From Naumovozyma dairenensis CBS 421 (Eukaryota > Ascomycota > Saccharomycetes > Saccharomycetales > Saccharomycetaceae), in contig NC_016479.1 in NCBI RefSeq assembly GCF_000227115.2, forward strand, positions 248,001 to 312,000: 64,000 bases of DNA, written 5' to 3'. Position 1 is the first letter of the stretch. Each line of letters begins with the position of its first letter. The position numbers and the translations under genes were made by a program. Shown one piece after another: positions 50,830-62,200 of the stretch. The notes beneath the pieces were generated by a model. The model had not been told where the DNA came from. It did not search any database and worked only from the letters and a program-made list of their open reading frames with translations.

Positions 50830-53424
50830 ATGGCATCATCTTCTACTTCAAGCTCCAAGAAGGCAGCTTCCTCCTTGAAGAGTTTTATCAAAGATGTTAG
50901 AGGCGCAAAAACTTTAGCTGATGAAAGAGCAATTGTTACTAAACAATCAGCTAAAGTGAGAACTAAATTAAGAGACGATCATCTATCTCATTCCAAGAGA
51001 AGAACAAACATTCAGAAGTTGTTATATCTCTACATCCTTGGTGAACAGACCCATTTTGGTCAAGTTGAATGTATCAACTTGATTGCCTCAGACGATTTTG
51101 TTGATAAAAGATTGGGTTATTTATCAACAAGTTTATTATTGGACGAATCCGAGGACTTATTGACATTATTAACAAATATACTAAGTAATGATTTGAATCA
51201 TCCATCAAATAGATATATCGTTTCATTAGCTTTGAATACTCTCGGATCTTTAACTTCTATTGAATTGGCTAGAGATTTATTCCCGGATGTGCAAAAAATT
51301 ATCAAACATTCCAAGTTTAATAGAGAACCGCTAATCATGAAAAAATGCCTACAATGTCTAGCTAAATTAATAACTAAGGACTCTTCATTATTAGAGATCT
51401 TAGATTTAGAGGTCATTGAGTACTGTCTTGACTCAAATCTTTTCAGGATGAATCATGGTGTTCTATTAAGTATTTCTAAATTATTTCAAGCAATACTATT
51501 GAGTTATGATTCAATTTCCAGAAATAATGACCAATATGAGATTGAAAATTACAATACTAAGGTTATACCATTCATTTCTAAATATATACCAACTCTTTTT
51601 GAAAAATTATTGGGTTTAATGAACGATATTACACCAGAATTTAACGTTCAAGGCACAGCTGACCCATTCTTACAATGTGACTTAATTTATACTTTGACGT
51701 TATTTTTCAATTTCCCTAAAGAAATTGATGACATATCAAAACATGGTGATAAGTTCATTAACGTGCTCATTCAAGTGGCCAATAATACTTCCTCTACTAC
51801 TGGTCCAGGTAAAGTTGTTCTTTATGAAACAACAAGATCAATTTTCTCCTTGAAAAATTTCAATGAAACTGAAATGAAACCATTGTATACGTTAGGGATC
51901 AATACATTAGCTACATTTCTGAAAGCTAAAGATAATAATACCAAATATGTCGCGTTGAACTCATTAGTAAAGGTGATACCTTATGATCCCGAATCTGTTC
52001 AAAGACATAAGAAATTCATTTTGAACTGTCTTAATGATCATGATATTTCCATTAAAATGAGAGCCATTGAATTACTTTTCGCTATATTGAATAACGGAAA
52101 TTTAATTGAATTAATCAATGAAATCATGAATTTCTTGGAAAACCTATATGCAAATCAATTCAAAAATTTTAATGATGATTGGGAAAAGATGATTCATTTA
52201 ATTATCGACTCTTTGATTGTTGCATTTAAAAAATTCTCAATCGCTGAGGAAACGGGGAATCCAAGTGATGATTCTATTTGGAAGTTAAAAATTTTAATCA
52301 AAATTCTAAAACTTGTAGGTAATTTCATTGATATGGAAACCATTAACGATATTTTAATCTCATTCAACAATACTGAAAATATAGATCATAAATTTCAATT
52401 AATTTCAAGAATGTTATTGATTTCATTGAAACCAGAAACTTTGATGGATGAAATTGCGGAGAATAATATAGCATGGAATATTGTCTCGATTTGGTGTCTC
52501 GGTGAATATAGCGATTCACTTTTACTAAATAAAAATGTGGCAATCAATCATGAAGTAATTAACGAATTTACCATAGCCTCATATTTACAAAAAATGGATG
52601 AGAGTTATAGAATTGATAAAGATGTTAGTGCGAAGACGTTAATTCATTATTTATTAACTTCGGCTCTGAAATTATCAGTTAAACTAAATGATAAGCGTTG
52701 TATTGAAAACTTGAGACGACTAATACTGAATAGAACTAAAGATTCTGACTTAATGATTCAATTGAAAGCAGTTCAATACGATATTCTTTTCAACCAACCA
52801 GCGAATGTGAAAAAAGTATTATTAAGTGCAATGCCTATTTTTGAGAATTCAAGCGCATCTCCTTCAATTGATACGGCAGCCACTATGGAGATAAAATCAG
52901 GTAAAACCAAGAAAAATGATCTTCTATTGGACTTGTTGGATTATAGTACTGATGAGCTACAAGAGCAAAAGAAAGAAAAACCTGCTAATCTACTTCAAGA
53001 ACTTCTCCAACCTAATACTACTAATAATAATAGCAGTTCTACAGAACAACAACAAAAACCAATAATAACGCTACCAGATGATGCGAAAGAGATCCATTCT
53101 AGTGAGAATATCGAAGTTTATTCTAAACTAATTTCTCATGAAGAAGGGTTCTTCCAAATGGAATTATATTTCAAGCCCCTCATATCTATAAATAATTTGA
53201 AGACATTCTGTGCTGTAACTAAAACCCAAAAATTAACATTAGGTCAACTTTTCTGTTCAACAACAAATAATGATACCTTTCCAAAACATTCAATAATTAG
53301 ACAATCACTGAAAGTAACGGGGACTGGGAAATTGAAATTAAGACTCAAATTGACATTCGAAAGTAACGATACAGGTTCAGAATTATCAGAACAATTCGAT
53401 CATAAATTTGATCAAACTTTATAA
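50830..53424 (+). CDS. APL4: Apl4, gamma-adaptin of the AP-1 clathrin adaptor
   Basis: The 864-residue protein (S. cerevisiae 832) has an adaptin trunk at about 1-620, starting with the family block SLKSFIKDVRGAKTLADERA and continuing KLLYLYILGEQTHFGQVECI. A hinge with the clathrin-box-like LLDLLD (NDLLLDLLDYSTDE, about residue 700) follows. The gamma-ear domain comes from about 740 (EVYSKLISHEEGFFQMELYF). AP-1 forms clathrin coats at the trans-Golgi and endosomes, recruited by Arf1 that Sec7 activates. It is YPR029C in S. cerevisiae, convergent with YOP1 (YPR028W) as here. Confidence 0.95.
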   Translation: MASSSTSSSKKAASSLKSFIKDVRGAKTLADERAIVTKQSAKVRTKLRDDHLSHSKRRTNIQKLLYLYILGEQTHFGQVECINLIASDDFVDKRLGYLSTSLLLDESEDLLTLLTNILSNDLNHPSNRYIVSLALNTLGSLTSIELARDLFPDVQKIIKHSKFNREPLIMKKCLQCLAKLITKDSSLLEILDLEVIEYCLDSNLFRMNHGVLLSISKLFQAILLSYDSISRNNDQYEIENYNTKVIPFISKYIPTLFEKLLGLMNDITPEFNVQGTADPFLQCDLIYTLTLFFNFPKEIDDISKHGDKFINVLIQVANNTSSTTGPGKVVLYETTRSIFSLKNFNETEMKPLYTLGINTLATFLKAKDNNTKYVALNSLVKVIPYDPESVQRHKKFILNCLNDHDISIKMRAIELLFAILNNGNLIELINEIMNFLENLYANQFKNFNDDWEKMIHLIIDSLIVAFKKFSIAEETGNPSDDSIWKLKILIKILKLVGNFIDMETINDILISFNNTENIDHKFQLISRMLLISLKPETLMDEIAENNIAWNIVSIWCLGEYSDSLLLNKNVAINHEVINEFTIASYLQKMDESYRIDKDVSAKTLIHYLLTSALKLSVKLNDKRCIENLRRLILNRTKDSDLMIQLKAVQYDILFNQPANVKKVLLSAMPIFENSSASPSIDTAATMEIKSGKTKKNDLLLDLLDYSTDELQEQKKEKPANLLQELLQPNTTNNNSSSTEQQQKPIITLPDDAKEIHSSENIEVYSKLISHEEGFFQMELYFKPLISINNLKTFCAVTKTQKLTLGQLFCSTTNNDTFPKHSIIRQSLKVTGTGKLKLRLKLTFESNDTGSELSEQFDHKFDQTL

Positions 53425-53624
53425 AACTTTTTTTTTTACTTTGAAAATAGATGGGGAAAAATGACATGAAAATACTGTTAAGGCTAAAAAACATTGTTAA
53501 AACATATATAGATACTATTTAAGTATAGCCATTTTTATTTACATTTTTGCTAATAGACCTGCAAAGAAAAGGAGATGTAAAAGATAAAGGGGACATCCAA
53601 AAGTTGAGAAAATTAGCTCAATGC

Positions 53625-54398
53625 CTACATTTGATAAGGAGATGCACCAGTAGCTCTACCGCTGCTGGCCTCGTCGACAGCTTCTCTAATACCATCACCT
53701 CTCTTAGAAGTGAAATTGCTTTTGAAGGATGAGGATGCCTTTCCAGCCATATTAGTCTTTTCTTTACCTAGGATATATTTGTCACTAATTGGTTGGATAA
53801 AAGTTTTGTAAATCAAGGTAGCACCGCCAGTAACAGGTAATGATATATAGATTAAAAAGATGGTTTTCAAAAACCAATAAAATGGGATCAAATAGATTAT
53901 AGCACCAGACCAAAACTCGATGACGTTCAAAAACCCAAAGATGATCCAATATGTTAATAGTTGTTCATCGTCTTTCTTTTCAGGGGTTCTTAATGCAATT
54001 AAGGATAGATAAGTTGGAATGATAAAACCAATAAAATTGGAAAGAATTTCACCAATACCACCTACATTGACAAAGATTAATAATAGATAGGCAAATGATG
54101 CTCCAACCACAATGTAGGATTTTGGTAACCTTAAAGTTTTCTCAAGCTGGCCTAAGGCATTGTTGCCTGATAATTTCTTGGTTGATATAATATCATACAA
54201 TATTCAATTAAATTTGAAAAAATTGATTGTAATAAGTTATTGATAATTCTTGTTAGTATTATGGTTACTGGCCCCCCTGATGAATCTAAACTGAGACCTA
54301 TTTCGATCCTTTTAGATTGAGGTAAACAAACTTGGGTGACAACATACAGTATCTAATTTTTTCAATTGCGAATGTACACTGGCTGTAAAGTCGGACAT
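53625..54398 (-). CDS. YOP1: Yop1, ER tubule-shaping reticulon-like protein (two exons)
   Basis: The gene is spliced. Exon 1 (54348-54398, 51 nt) encodes MSDFTASVHSQLKKLDT. Exon 2 (53625-54176, 552 nt) begins KLSGNNALGQLEKTLRLPKS, giving 200 residues. S. cerevisiae YOP1 also has a 51-nt first exon ending ...DT, so the intron position and phase are conserved. The protein has the DP1/Yop1 layout: two hydrophobic hairpins (YLLLIFVNVGGIGEILSNFI... and LTYWIIFGFLNVIEFWSGAI) and a charged C-terminus ending GASPYQM. It bends ER membranes into tubules with Rtn1. A longer frame reaching 54200 is intron read-through and not the true start. Confidence 0.95.
54177..54347 (-). other. YOP1: YOP1 intron (171 nt)
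   Basis: On the minus strand the intron starts with GTATGT (54342-54347), has the branch point TACTAAC (54252-54258) and ends in AAG (54177-54179). The AAG acceptor is weaker than the usual YAG, but it is the only choice that restores the conserved protein. Confidence 0.93.
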
Positions 54399-54635
54399 AG
54401 CTGTTAAATTGCAATATATGTTCCTCTTGGGTATTACTCTTTTTCTCTTTTGATACCAACTGGAAAGTTACTCACTCCTAACTTAATTGACCAATATCTA
54501 GTTTATAGAGTTTATAATGCAACGGTAACGTTGATGTGTATTTTCCCTTCTGAGGAACTTAAATTAATAGGGGAGGTCATGTGCTCGAGTGCTATGAATG
54601 AGATTTCCTCTAGAACCATTCTTCCAGAAAATAAA

Positions 54636-54729
54636 GCGGATTTAGCTCAGTTGGGAGAGCGCCAGACTGAAGTTTAAACTTCGGTCATAAGAAATCTGGA
54701 GGTCGTGTGTTCGATCCACACAATTCGCA
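54636..54729 (+). tRNA. tRNA-Phe (anticodon GAA) with intron
   Basis: A 94-nt gene whose acceptor arms GCGGATT and AATTCGC pair, discriminator A. The anticodon GAA lies in ACTGAAG. A 21-nt intron follows (54673-54693), and the mature tRNA would be 73 nt. The T arm GTGTGTTCGATCCACAC carries the B box. Compared with S. cerevisiae tRNA-Phe, the outer T-stem pair is changed on both sides (C to G and G to C), so pairing is kept. I recall a tRNA-Phe between YOP1 and ATH1 in S. cerevisiae too. A T-rich terminator follows. Confidence 0.97.
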
Positions 54730-55705
54730 TTTTATTTTTTTTTAATTCCTCTTATCCTTTTTAGAATAACCATTAAATCACCTTTTTAGTATGCATAAAT
54801 AGACCGAATTACATAGCTATGAATGTAGAAGAATTTTAGGTTCGTTTTGGGGCTTTTGTGAAAAAAATAGTGTTTTTGTGTTTGGCTTCAGTTTTTGTTT
54901 ATATTTAGACGTTCAATCATATTAATTGTTGTAGTTGCTTTTTGAATTTAGCTTTAAGCTATGGATATGAAAAGTAAACAAAAAACAAAGATACTGCTGG
55001 AACCGAATATTCTATAGATGCATAGGATAAGAATATTAAGAGCAAGATTAGTCATAGAGTAGATCCAAGATAGAACATAAGTTCTGGAACTCTATGGAAC
55101 ATTACGAAATATGATTCTAGAAAATAGTAGAAAAGTTGCAGAATATTCTAGAAAAATTTATGATTAGAATAGGCTTATCCGACTACGTCTGAATATCTCC
55201 GGTTCTTATGTGAAGATAATATTTCTGTCCAAATGAGAAATTATATAAAGGACATGAAATGCAAGAATGTTAGGTATTAGTTTAAATACACTTTTAATTA
55301 TATAATATATAAAAAACCACGAAGAAAACATTGTATATTATTAATAAATGATTGAAACATATAAATCTGATATTGCTCCACAAGATAAGATCCCAAAATC
55401 TTATCAGGATTAGCTAATTAAATTTCTTTTAAAGTTTCACGAGTGTCGATTACAAATTGTAACAGAAAAGCGGCACATTGCCTATGCAAACGAAGAATGT
55501 TACCTAATTATATACGTTCAAATCATGTTATTGCAAGTATTCATTATCGATATACGATATAATTATGTAGATTAAAGGAATGATAGGGGAAAGATTTAAG
55601 ATATTGTATTAAATTATTATTGAATAGTCATTATATAAAGAATAGATTTTTTTGAGAAAAGAAATTATAAAAAAACAAACTTGAAAGCCATAAAGAAAAG
55701 AGCAT
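54730..55705. other. Spacer between tRNA-Phe and ATH1; YPR027C missing
   Basis: This AT-rich spacer of 976 bp includes the Pol III terminator at its left end. S. cerevisiae has the uncharacterised gene YPR027C here. No comparable frame is visible. Confidence 0.45.
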
Positions 55706-58700
55706 CTACTGTTCCATAAACGCAATCTCTTTTATTGTAGCACCTTTTGGATCTATATCATCATCATATGTTCCATGAACCGTAAGCAAAACATATCTAG
55801 CTTTTTTCCATTCACCAATTTCTGTATTATTCCTCGTAGAATTGATATGTATTCTACTATAGTCGATGGAAAATTCCGTCTTGTTACTGGGAAGGATTTC
55901 AATCAAGGATTCCTTGATCACTTCTTCATAATATGGTTCACTTGGTTCAATCTTATAATCTTGTAGAATGGTAACAAAATTCTCACCTAGAATACCTAAC
56001 CTTGGGAAACGTTCCAAGACTTCATCAAAATCATCGGTTTTCCAACTAATAATCGATTGTAAGTCAGTATTCGCTTCTACCTCGCCAGTAGAAGAAGTAG
56101 ACTGAACAGAAATATTATTTTCGTTCAATAAGTCGATAACACCTTCTCTGTATTCTTCTGCATTCTTTGAATTTTCCAAAATTTTAGAAACATTAGTAAA
56201 GATATTTTCAACGGTATCTGTGTGAGGTAAAATTGCAATAGATATATTTTTAGCAGGTCTTTGTCCCCATAGAATCATTCCTTTCCTAATTTCTTTTATA
56301 TTATCTTCACCCAAATCAATTAATAGTCTAGCATTATCCTTCTTATCAGCAGGCTGCCAATGAGTGTAGTTATTACCATCAAGAGCAGAGAAACCAACGT
56401 CCCCTGGAACGCCTGCGGTTAAATTTGTAATTTGCTTACTTTCAGCGATATTTCCTTCAATATTTAATTCTGGCTTAAACAATGGGATAGTTAATTCTTC
56501 ACCTGGATGTAATACGTATGAGGTTCCATATTTCGTACTATCCTTAGCATCATTCGATGTATCGTTAGGATCCTCTTTTTCATATTGGTCACGACGTTCT
56601 AAAGATTCCCTCTTTTCGTCGCGAGTAAATAAATCAATATCACGATCATGGATTAGTTTCCTATTTGGTACTTTGATATTTATGGGTTTCCCACCGCTTT
56701 TATGAACAATGGTACCGTTATGATCATTGAGGATAATATCTAAAACTTGATCCATATACTTGAAGTTTCTAATGGCAATTCCACCTGGTAGTAAAGGCAG
56801 TTCTACAGGATTAAATCTTAGGACACGGTTAATTTTCTTAGTTGCTTCGTCAACTTCATAAGTGTACCTAATACCTGTTAAGCCAAACAATATACTTTGT
56901 AAGAAGCCACCATTTGCAGTCAAGAATGGGAAAGCTGGCTGAGTTAACCCATTCGTTGAGAAATTATCATCAGATTGTTCACTAAATTGGGCAAAGGGCG
57001 CTCTTAAGTACGGTAAAACGGATTTGTACAAATAGCTTTGTGATGAAGAACCGTGATTTAGTAAGGTGGACGCAGCGGCAACGAAAACAGGATAAGTCAT
57101 CGCTGGACCTGATGCAGATTGTCTTTCAGAATAATAGTATAAATCTTTTATTGCATTGTTTAAAATTGATTCGTCGTTAATATAACCTAAAGGGTATACC
57201 ATTAAGGTGACATCCGCTTGTTTGATTTCAACAGAACTATTCATACCAGAATATTCTAAAGTAATATTAGATTTGGATCTTGGTATATATATATTGTGAG
57301 AGATTTCCATCCATTTAGGATCGACATACTCCCCTAGATGGTTACCGATATCTGTTGCCCATTTCAATAAAGTCTTAATACCTGCATTAGTAAATGCACC
57401 ATTGTTAATATGATCAGCAAATTCGTCTGGATCAGTTAAATTATATGTCTCGTATTTTCCTAACGTTGCATTATATTTCACATAAACGGTGAAAAATTCG
57501 GCTGCATCTCTTACCATTGGCCATGTGGTATACCTTAAATAGTTGTCATCGACATCCTTACCACCATTCATATATATGGAAAAAGTGGCCATTGCAATGT
57601 CAACATTTATATGATACTCATAATCGACACATGGACCAGCCGATGTACAATTAGCGTATCTTCCGGAAGTCCAAGGGTAAACAGCACCAGGATAACCGTA
57701 CTGTTTTGCATTTAATCTTGCTTGTGCATGGGTAGCATTTCTATAATTATTTATATTTTTGGCTATTTGTGGGAAAAATGGTAATAAAGCTGGTTGAACC
57801 CAAATATCTGAATCCCAGAATACCATCCCACCATAAGAATCGGAGGACAAACCTCCTACAGCTAATGGTAAACCTCTTTCCTCAGAAACGTTATATGTTC
57901 TCGTATTAGCTAGAAGTTGGTATAATGAGGATCTTGCAGTCATTTCCAATAAGTTATCTGATGGAATTTCAATAAATGCATCATTATATAGGGCATACCA
58001 AGCTTTCTTATGAGTTGATAATAATAAATCATAAGAGCCTTTGCTACTCATTGCGACCTTGGTTGCTAAATCTAAATTAGATGCTCCACCATTTTTTTCA
58101 TCATTATTATATTCTGTTGACATGATCCCAACATATTTATGCACTGTTAGCTTTGGATTTGCTTTTGATAATGTAACATGACTAACTTTCGAGATTCTTT
58201 CGTTCGTATTCATTAATGGATCTTTATCCTCATCAAATTGGAAAGGATGTTCTTCAGTCGAATTTTCCAGTTGAAGTGTACATGCCGAATAAAGTGCTGC
58301 ATTAGAATACGGAACATTATCAGGCTCGATCACCATATAAATTCCGTCATCATCGTAACCTATATCATTTAATACTGTTCTATGTGAAGTATTGAAGTCC
58401 AAGACATCCCAAACGTCCAAATCAACAGATTCAAACCCATCAGGAATACTATCTACATTCAATGAAATTTCCAATGATACCATCCCTAAGGGATAAATTT
58501 TCCTATGAGCCCAAATTTCACTTTTAACATGAATCATACCGTCAATCCAATCCATATCGGTAGTAACAATCCCATCTTTCATTGATAAATTTTGTTGATA
58601 ATTAGAAACGTCAGTTTTATCAATTTCTTGAGGATTAAACCAAATAGAACCGTTATCTAATGAGAATTGTAAATTTGTCCATTGTGGGATTGATGAAATA

Positions 58701-59542
58701 ACAGTAGAATAACCGTGGTTATCCAATTCAGGGAAATTCGTTGAATTTAGTTTTTCTTGTAATGAATAAAAATCAGAAACGAATGCACCAGCATATCTTC
58801 TATTTCTTAATGGCCAGCCATTATTTAATGAACCTTCTGCGTCAGTGAATAAATTAAGGGTATCCAATGCATAACCAAATCCAGTATTTGGAATTCTTGA
58901 ACCAATATAACCATTAGCAACATATGGTTGTCTTGAATAAACATTTTCTGAAAATAGGTTTGTACCAAGGATCATATTTTCGTCATCGTAGTAGGCTGTA
59001 TCGAAATCATGCATCAGTTCATATAATTTCTTAGAGGACTTTCTTGTTTCTGGATCGTATCCTAAAACATGTGGATTATTTGTGTCTGATGTAGAAGAAA
59101 TAATACCCTCCTTGTAAGCACTCGGCGTTTCTGGTTGTATATTATTGATATCCTCATCCATAGATTGTGAGCTTTTTCCTTTCGAGAACGCTGAAGATAA
59201 ATCTATAGTCGAAGCAACGGCTGCTAATGCAATCAGACCTGCTATCATTATAAATGCCAGGAGATATTTTGTAATTGTAGCTTTATTAAATGTCTTGTTT
59301 AATTGTCTTCTTTGTTCTCCGATAGTCGGTATATTATCGTTATTATAATTATTATTATTATTACTATCGTTGGTATATAATTCAGTGTTGTTGGTATCAA
59401 TATTAATATTATTATCAATATGTGTTTCAGTGGAAGTCAATGGATAGGTCTCTACGTCACAATTACTGCTTATATACCCAACTTCAGTGGCAGTAATTAT
59501 TGGTGGACGTTCTTTGAAAAATATTCTTTTAAGAAATGACAT
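55706..59542 (-). CDS. ATH1: Ath1, acid trehalase (GH65)
   Basis: The 1278-residue protein (S. cerevisiae 1211) has a short cytosolic N-terminus with N-rich repeats and one membrane anchor at about 92-114 ([20 protein letters not shown]). A large glycosidase part follows, of the GH65 type: N-terminal beta-sandwich with [20 protein letters not shown], then the (alpha/alpha)6 catalytic barrel with [20 protein letters not shown] and [12 protein letters not shown]. In that last block the Glu aligns with the family's general acid. Several N-glycosylation sequons occur (NCTSAG, NNT). The enzyme splits trehalose into two glucoses in the vacuole and at the cell surface. Two stress elements lie upstream. 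Position YPR026W is conserved, divergent from CCL1. Confidence 0.95.
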   Translation of the reverse strand: MSFLKRIFFKERPPIITATEVGYISSNCDVETYPLTSTETHIDNNINIDTNNTELYTNDSNNNNNYNNDNIPTIGEQRRQLNKTFNKATITKYLLAFIMIAGLIALAAVASTIDLSSAFSKGKSSQSMDEDINNIQPETPSAYKEGIISSTSDTNNPHVLGYDPETRKSSKKLYELMHDFDTAYYDDENMILGTNLFSENVYSRQPYVANGYIGSRIPNTGFGYALDTLNLFTDAEGSLNNGWPLRNRRYAGAFVSDFYSLQEKLNSTNFPELDNHGYSTVISSIPQWTNLQFSLDNGSIWFNPQEIDKTDVSNYQQNLSMKDGIVTTDMDWIDGMIHVKSEIWAHRKIYPLGMVSLEISLNVDSIPDGFESVDLDVWDVLDFNTSHRTVLNDIGYDDDGIYMVIEPDNVPYSNAALYSACTLQLENSTEEHPFQFDEDKDPLMNTNERISKVSHVTLSKANPKLTVHKYVGIMSTEYNNDEKNGGASNLDLATKVAMSSKGSYDLLLSTHKKAWYALYNDAFIEIPSDNLLEMTARSSLYQLLANTRTYNVSEERGLPLAVGGLSSDSYGGMVFWDSDIWVQPALLPFFPQIAKNINNYRNATHAQARLNAKQYGYPGAVYPWTSGRYANCTSAGPCVDYEYHINVDIAMATFSIYMNGGKDVDDNYLRYTTWPMVRDAAEFFTVYVKYNATLGKYETYNLTDPDEFADHINNGAFTNAGIKTLLKWATDIGNHLGEYVDPKWMEISHNIYIPRSKSNITLEYSGMNSSVEIKQADVTLMVYPLGYINDESILNNAIKDLYYYSERQSASGPAMTYPVFVAAASTLLNHGSSSQSYLYKSVLPYLRAPFAQFSEQSDDNFSTNGLTQPAFPFLTANGGFLQSILFGLTGIRYTYEVDEATKKINRVLRFNPVELPLLPGGIAIRNFKYMDQVLDIILNDHNGTIVHKSGGKPINIKVPNRKLIHDRDIDLFTRDEKRESLERRDQYEKEDPNDTSNDAKDSTKYGTSYVLHPGEELTIPLFKPELNIEGNIAESKQITNLTAGVPGDVGFSALDGNNYTHWQPADKKDNARLLIDLGEDNIKEIRKGMILWGQRPAKNISIAILPHTDTVENIFTNVSKILENSKNAEEYREGVIDLLNENNISVQSTSSTGEVEANTDLQSIISWKTDDFDEVLERFPRLGILGENFVTILQDYKIEPSEPYYEEVIKESLIEILPSNKTEFSIDYSRIHINSTRNNTEIGEWKKARYVLLTVHGTYDDDIDPKGATIKEIAFMEQ

Positions 59543-60575
59543 TTTGAGTAAAAGTGGAGAAAGAAATAATGTTTGAACAAAAAGAAAATATCCTGACTTC
59601 TAACTTCTAAATTTGTTTTAACAGTCAAACTTTCTTATTTTTTTATGGTACCCTTAAATCACACTATTTTATTTCGAACACTTAAAAATGTACGGTTATA
59701 AAAAAATTAGAATATATGGGGGATAGTAGTAAATATTGTCAGACAGATATGTGGTTTAGAATCTTGTTGGGGGGAGGGGCTTCTTTTAGTGTTCCTGACA
59801 CTTTCCCTTTCTTATGTCTTCGGTTTGAGGGGACAAATTTCTTCAAATTTTTATTGTCACTTTTTTAAAGAGAAAAGTACTGGAGTACAATTGATTATCA
59901 ATGACCAGCACTGTAAATATAGGAAGTAGAAAAGGAGATATGAAGGCAAACTCTAGTATCAGTTGGACGTAAAGCGCTCCTACTTTGACTAACTAGTAAT
60001 GGAATATGGTAAAGTTAGTTTTTAAATTGAAAGAGTTTAAACGGTTGCGAGAGACGTCGTTTTCGTAGATATGATGTGTTCAGACAGGGATAACTAACTC
60101 TCTAAACTAGGTTTCTCTTAACGATTTTGATCTATTTCTTCTGTAGTTGTTATTGCACTTGCTCAGCAAGGTCAAAGGAAAGATAGCAAACAAATCGAAC
60201 ACCAACGTTGTAGTTAGAGGACGGAACGATAGCAAAAGAAAAAATAGCAATAGTGTACTATAGTGGATACGAAATCATAAACTTAATAAAATGTTCAACA
60301 GCTTTCATCAACGAAGACTGGGATATCTTATTATCACTTGTATGTACCCTCCTCTTTCATGTAAAATGCTAATGTTATCACTGTCAGCATAATAATAGAT
60401 CTTGGACCCTGAAAGTTTGCAGCGCTTTTCTAATATACACCGTTTAAAGTTAACAACTTAGAAAGAAGAACGTAGTTTGAAGGCAAAACACAGCAAGAAA
60501 GGTGTCTATATAGTATATTACAACGATTCTCGACGATTATCTGGATAGCACCTCAATAACAAACCACATCTTTAA
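59543..60575. promoter_or_regulatory. ATH1/CCL1 divergent promoter with stress elements
   Basis: This spacer contains AGGGG at 59775-59779 and 59828-59832, 230-290 bp upstream of ATH1. Both match the Msn2/Msn4 stress element. The CCL1 side is AT-rich with no assigned site. Binding is inferred. Confidence 0.5.
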
Positions 60576-61730
60576 ATGTCAGACACCTCTCCGTTGGTGG
60601 TTACATCGAAGGAAAACACCCCTGCTGCAAGCCAGAAATCCAAAATTGATGCTGCAGGAACAGAAGTTGTTGCTACTGATGGTACCACTGAATCTGAGGA
60701 TTCAAATAAGCCTTTAAACTATAATAGAATAACGGATGATGAGTTATATAGGCATTCTTCACAATACAGATTTTGGTCTTTCTCGAAGGAACATCTGAGG
60801 GAGAAAAGAGACATGACAAATAAACTGGCTGTTGAAACGATAGAGAAAGACCTGTTTGATTTCAAAGCACTAAATGATCTTACTCCAGAGGAACTCAATG
60901 CTTTAGATACGAAAGCTGTACCTTTGACAACCGAGGAAGAATTAAAATTGATAGATTTTTACGCTAAGAAAGTTCAAGTGATATCACAACATTTGAATCT
61001 ACCTACCGAAATAATCGCTACATCAATTTCATTTTTCAGGAAATTTTTTCTAGAGAACTCAGTGATGCAATTTGATCCCAAGAATTTAGTTCATACGACT
61101 GTGTTTTTGGCCTGTAAAGCAGAAAATTATTTCATTAGCGTGGACTCCTTTGCTAAAAAAGCTAAATCTACAAGAGAGTCAATATTAAAATATGAATTTA
61201 AATTATTAGAAAGTTTAAAGTTTACACTTTTAATTCATCATCCTTATAAACCATTACATGGGTTTTTCCTAGATATTCAGAATATTTTACATGGTAAAGT
61301 TGATTTGAATTATATGGGTCAAATTTATGATAGAACAAAGAAGAAAATCACGCAAGCCCTGCTGACAGATGCTGTATATCTATATACACCTCCACAAATC
61401 ACACTGGCTGTGTTATTAATTGAGGATGAGCCGTTAATAACGAAATATTTAGAATTGAAATTCGCCGACAACGATAATGATGATAACGGTAATGAAGTGA
61501 AGAGGAAGAAGAAGAATTCCATTGATTTAACAGTATTACTATCTGTAATAAAAGAATGTAAAGATGTTATTGAAAACCTACAAACGGTCTCCACAGAAGA
61601 TGCAAGGAAAATTGCCGCCAAGAACTATTTTTGCCAGAATCCTAAAGCCTTAATTCAGAATTTGAAAAGGAAACAACAGCAAGCTGGAAGTAGTACAGAA
61701 CCTGAACAAAAGAAGCAAAGAACTGAATAA
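60576..61730 (+). CDS. CCL1: Ccl1, cyclin H of TFIIK (partner of Kin28)
   Basis: The 384-residue protein (S. cerevisiae 393) has the cyclin H layout. A disordered N-terminus leads into an N-terminal helix with HSSQYRFWSFSKEHLREKR. Cyclin box 1 contains NLPTEIIATSISFFRKFFLE and VHTTVFLACKAENY. Cyclin box 2 comes from about 230, and the tail is basic and glutamine-rich (KRKQQQAGSS). With Kin28 and Tfb3 it phosphorylates the RNA polymerase II C-terminal domain within TFIIH. It is divergent from ATH1 and convergent with YME1, matching YPR024W-YPR026W. Confidence 0.93.
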   Translation: MSDTSPLVVTSKENTPAASQKSKIDAAGTEVVATDGTTESEDSNKPLNYNRITDDELYRHSSQYRFWSFSKEHLREKRDMTNKLAVETIEKDLFDFKALNDLTPEELNALDTKAVPLTTEEELKLIDFYAKKVQVISQHLNLPTEIIATSISFFRKFFLENSVMQFDPKNLVHTTVFLACKAENYFISVDSFAKKAKSTRESILKYEFKLLESLKFTLLIHHPYKPLHGFFLDIQNILHGKVDLNYMGQIYDRTKKKITQALLTDAVYLYTPPQITLAVLLIEDEPLITKYLELKFADNDNDDNGNEVKRKKKNSIDLTVLLSVIKECKDVIENLQTVSTEDARKIAAKNYFCQNPKALIQNLKRKQQQAGSSTEPEQKKQRTE

Positions 61731-62200
61731 TAAGATAGAAAATTATTAAAGATTTTCTAAAGTATATAGAGTTTTTACTTGAAATTCATATAAAACAAAA
61801 CAGTGACCATCAGTAACTGCTCATACCAACGTATCCCCTTTTTTGCCTAGAGATTATACTCTATTAATTATAGATACAACAGAAGTTGAAAGGTGACGAC
61901 ATCTATGAGAGCCATTCTCTATAACGATACTTTTCATAAGCTCCACAAATAAAATCAGGCGCCACCAAGGCACATGATAAAGCTGTCATTATCACTTCCT
62001 CCAATGTTTTTACTACTGATAGATATATAATTTATTATTTATTATTTACGTTAATATTGTCTTGTACTTTTATCTATCAATGTTGTTCTTAATGTAGAAA
62101 TATATTAATTATTTGCTTGATAGCTTTATGTCTTTAATTTATATCATAGTGCTCTGTAGAACAATAACAAGGCCAACCTGGTGTAATTTTATCCATTTGT
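61731..62200. other. CCL1/YME1 convergent 3' spacer
   Basis: The spacer is AT-rich and holds the 3' ends of both genes. No other feature was recognised. Confidence 0.35.

Noticed and set aside
53547..53732. Plus-strand frame overlapping the YOP1 3' end
   Set aside because: It is antisense to the YOP1 coding sequence and has no independent support.
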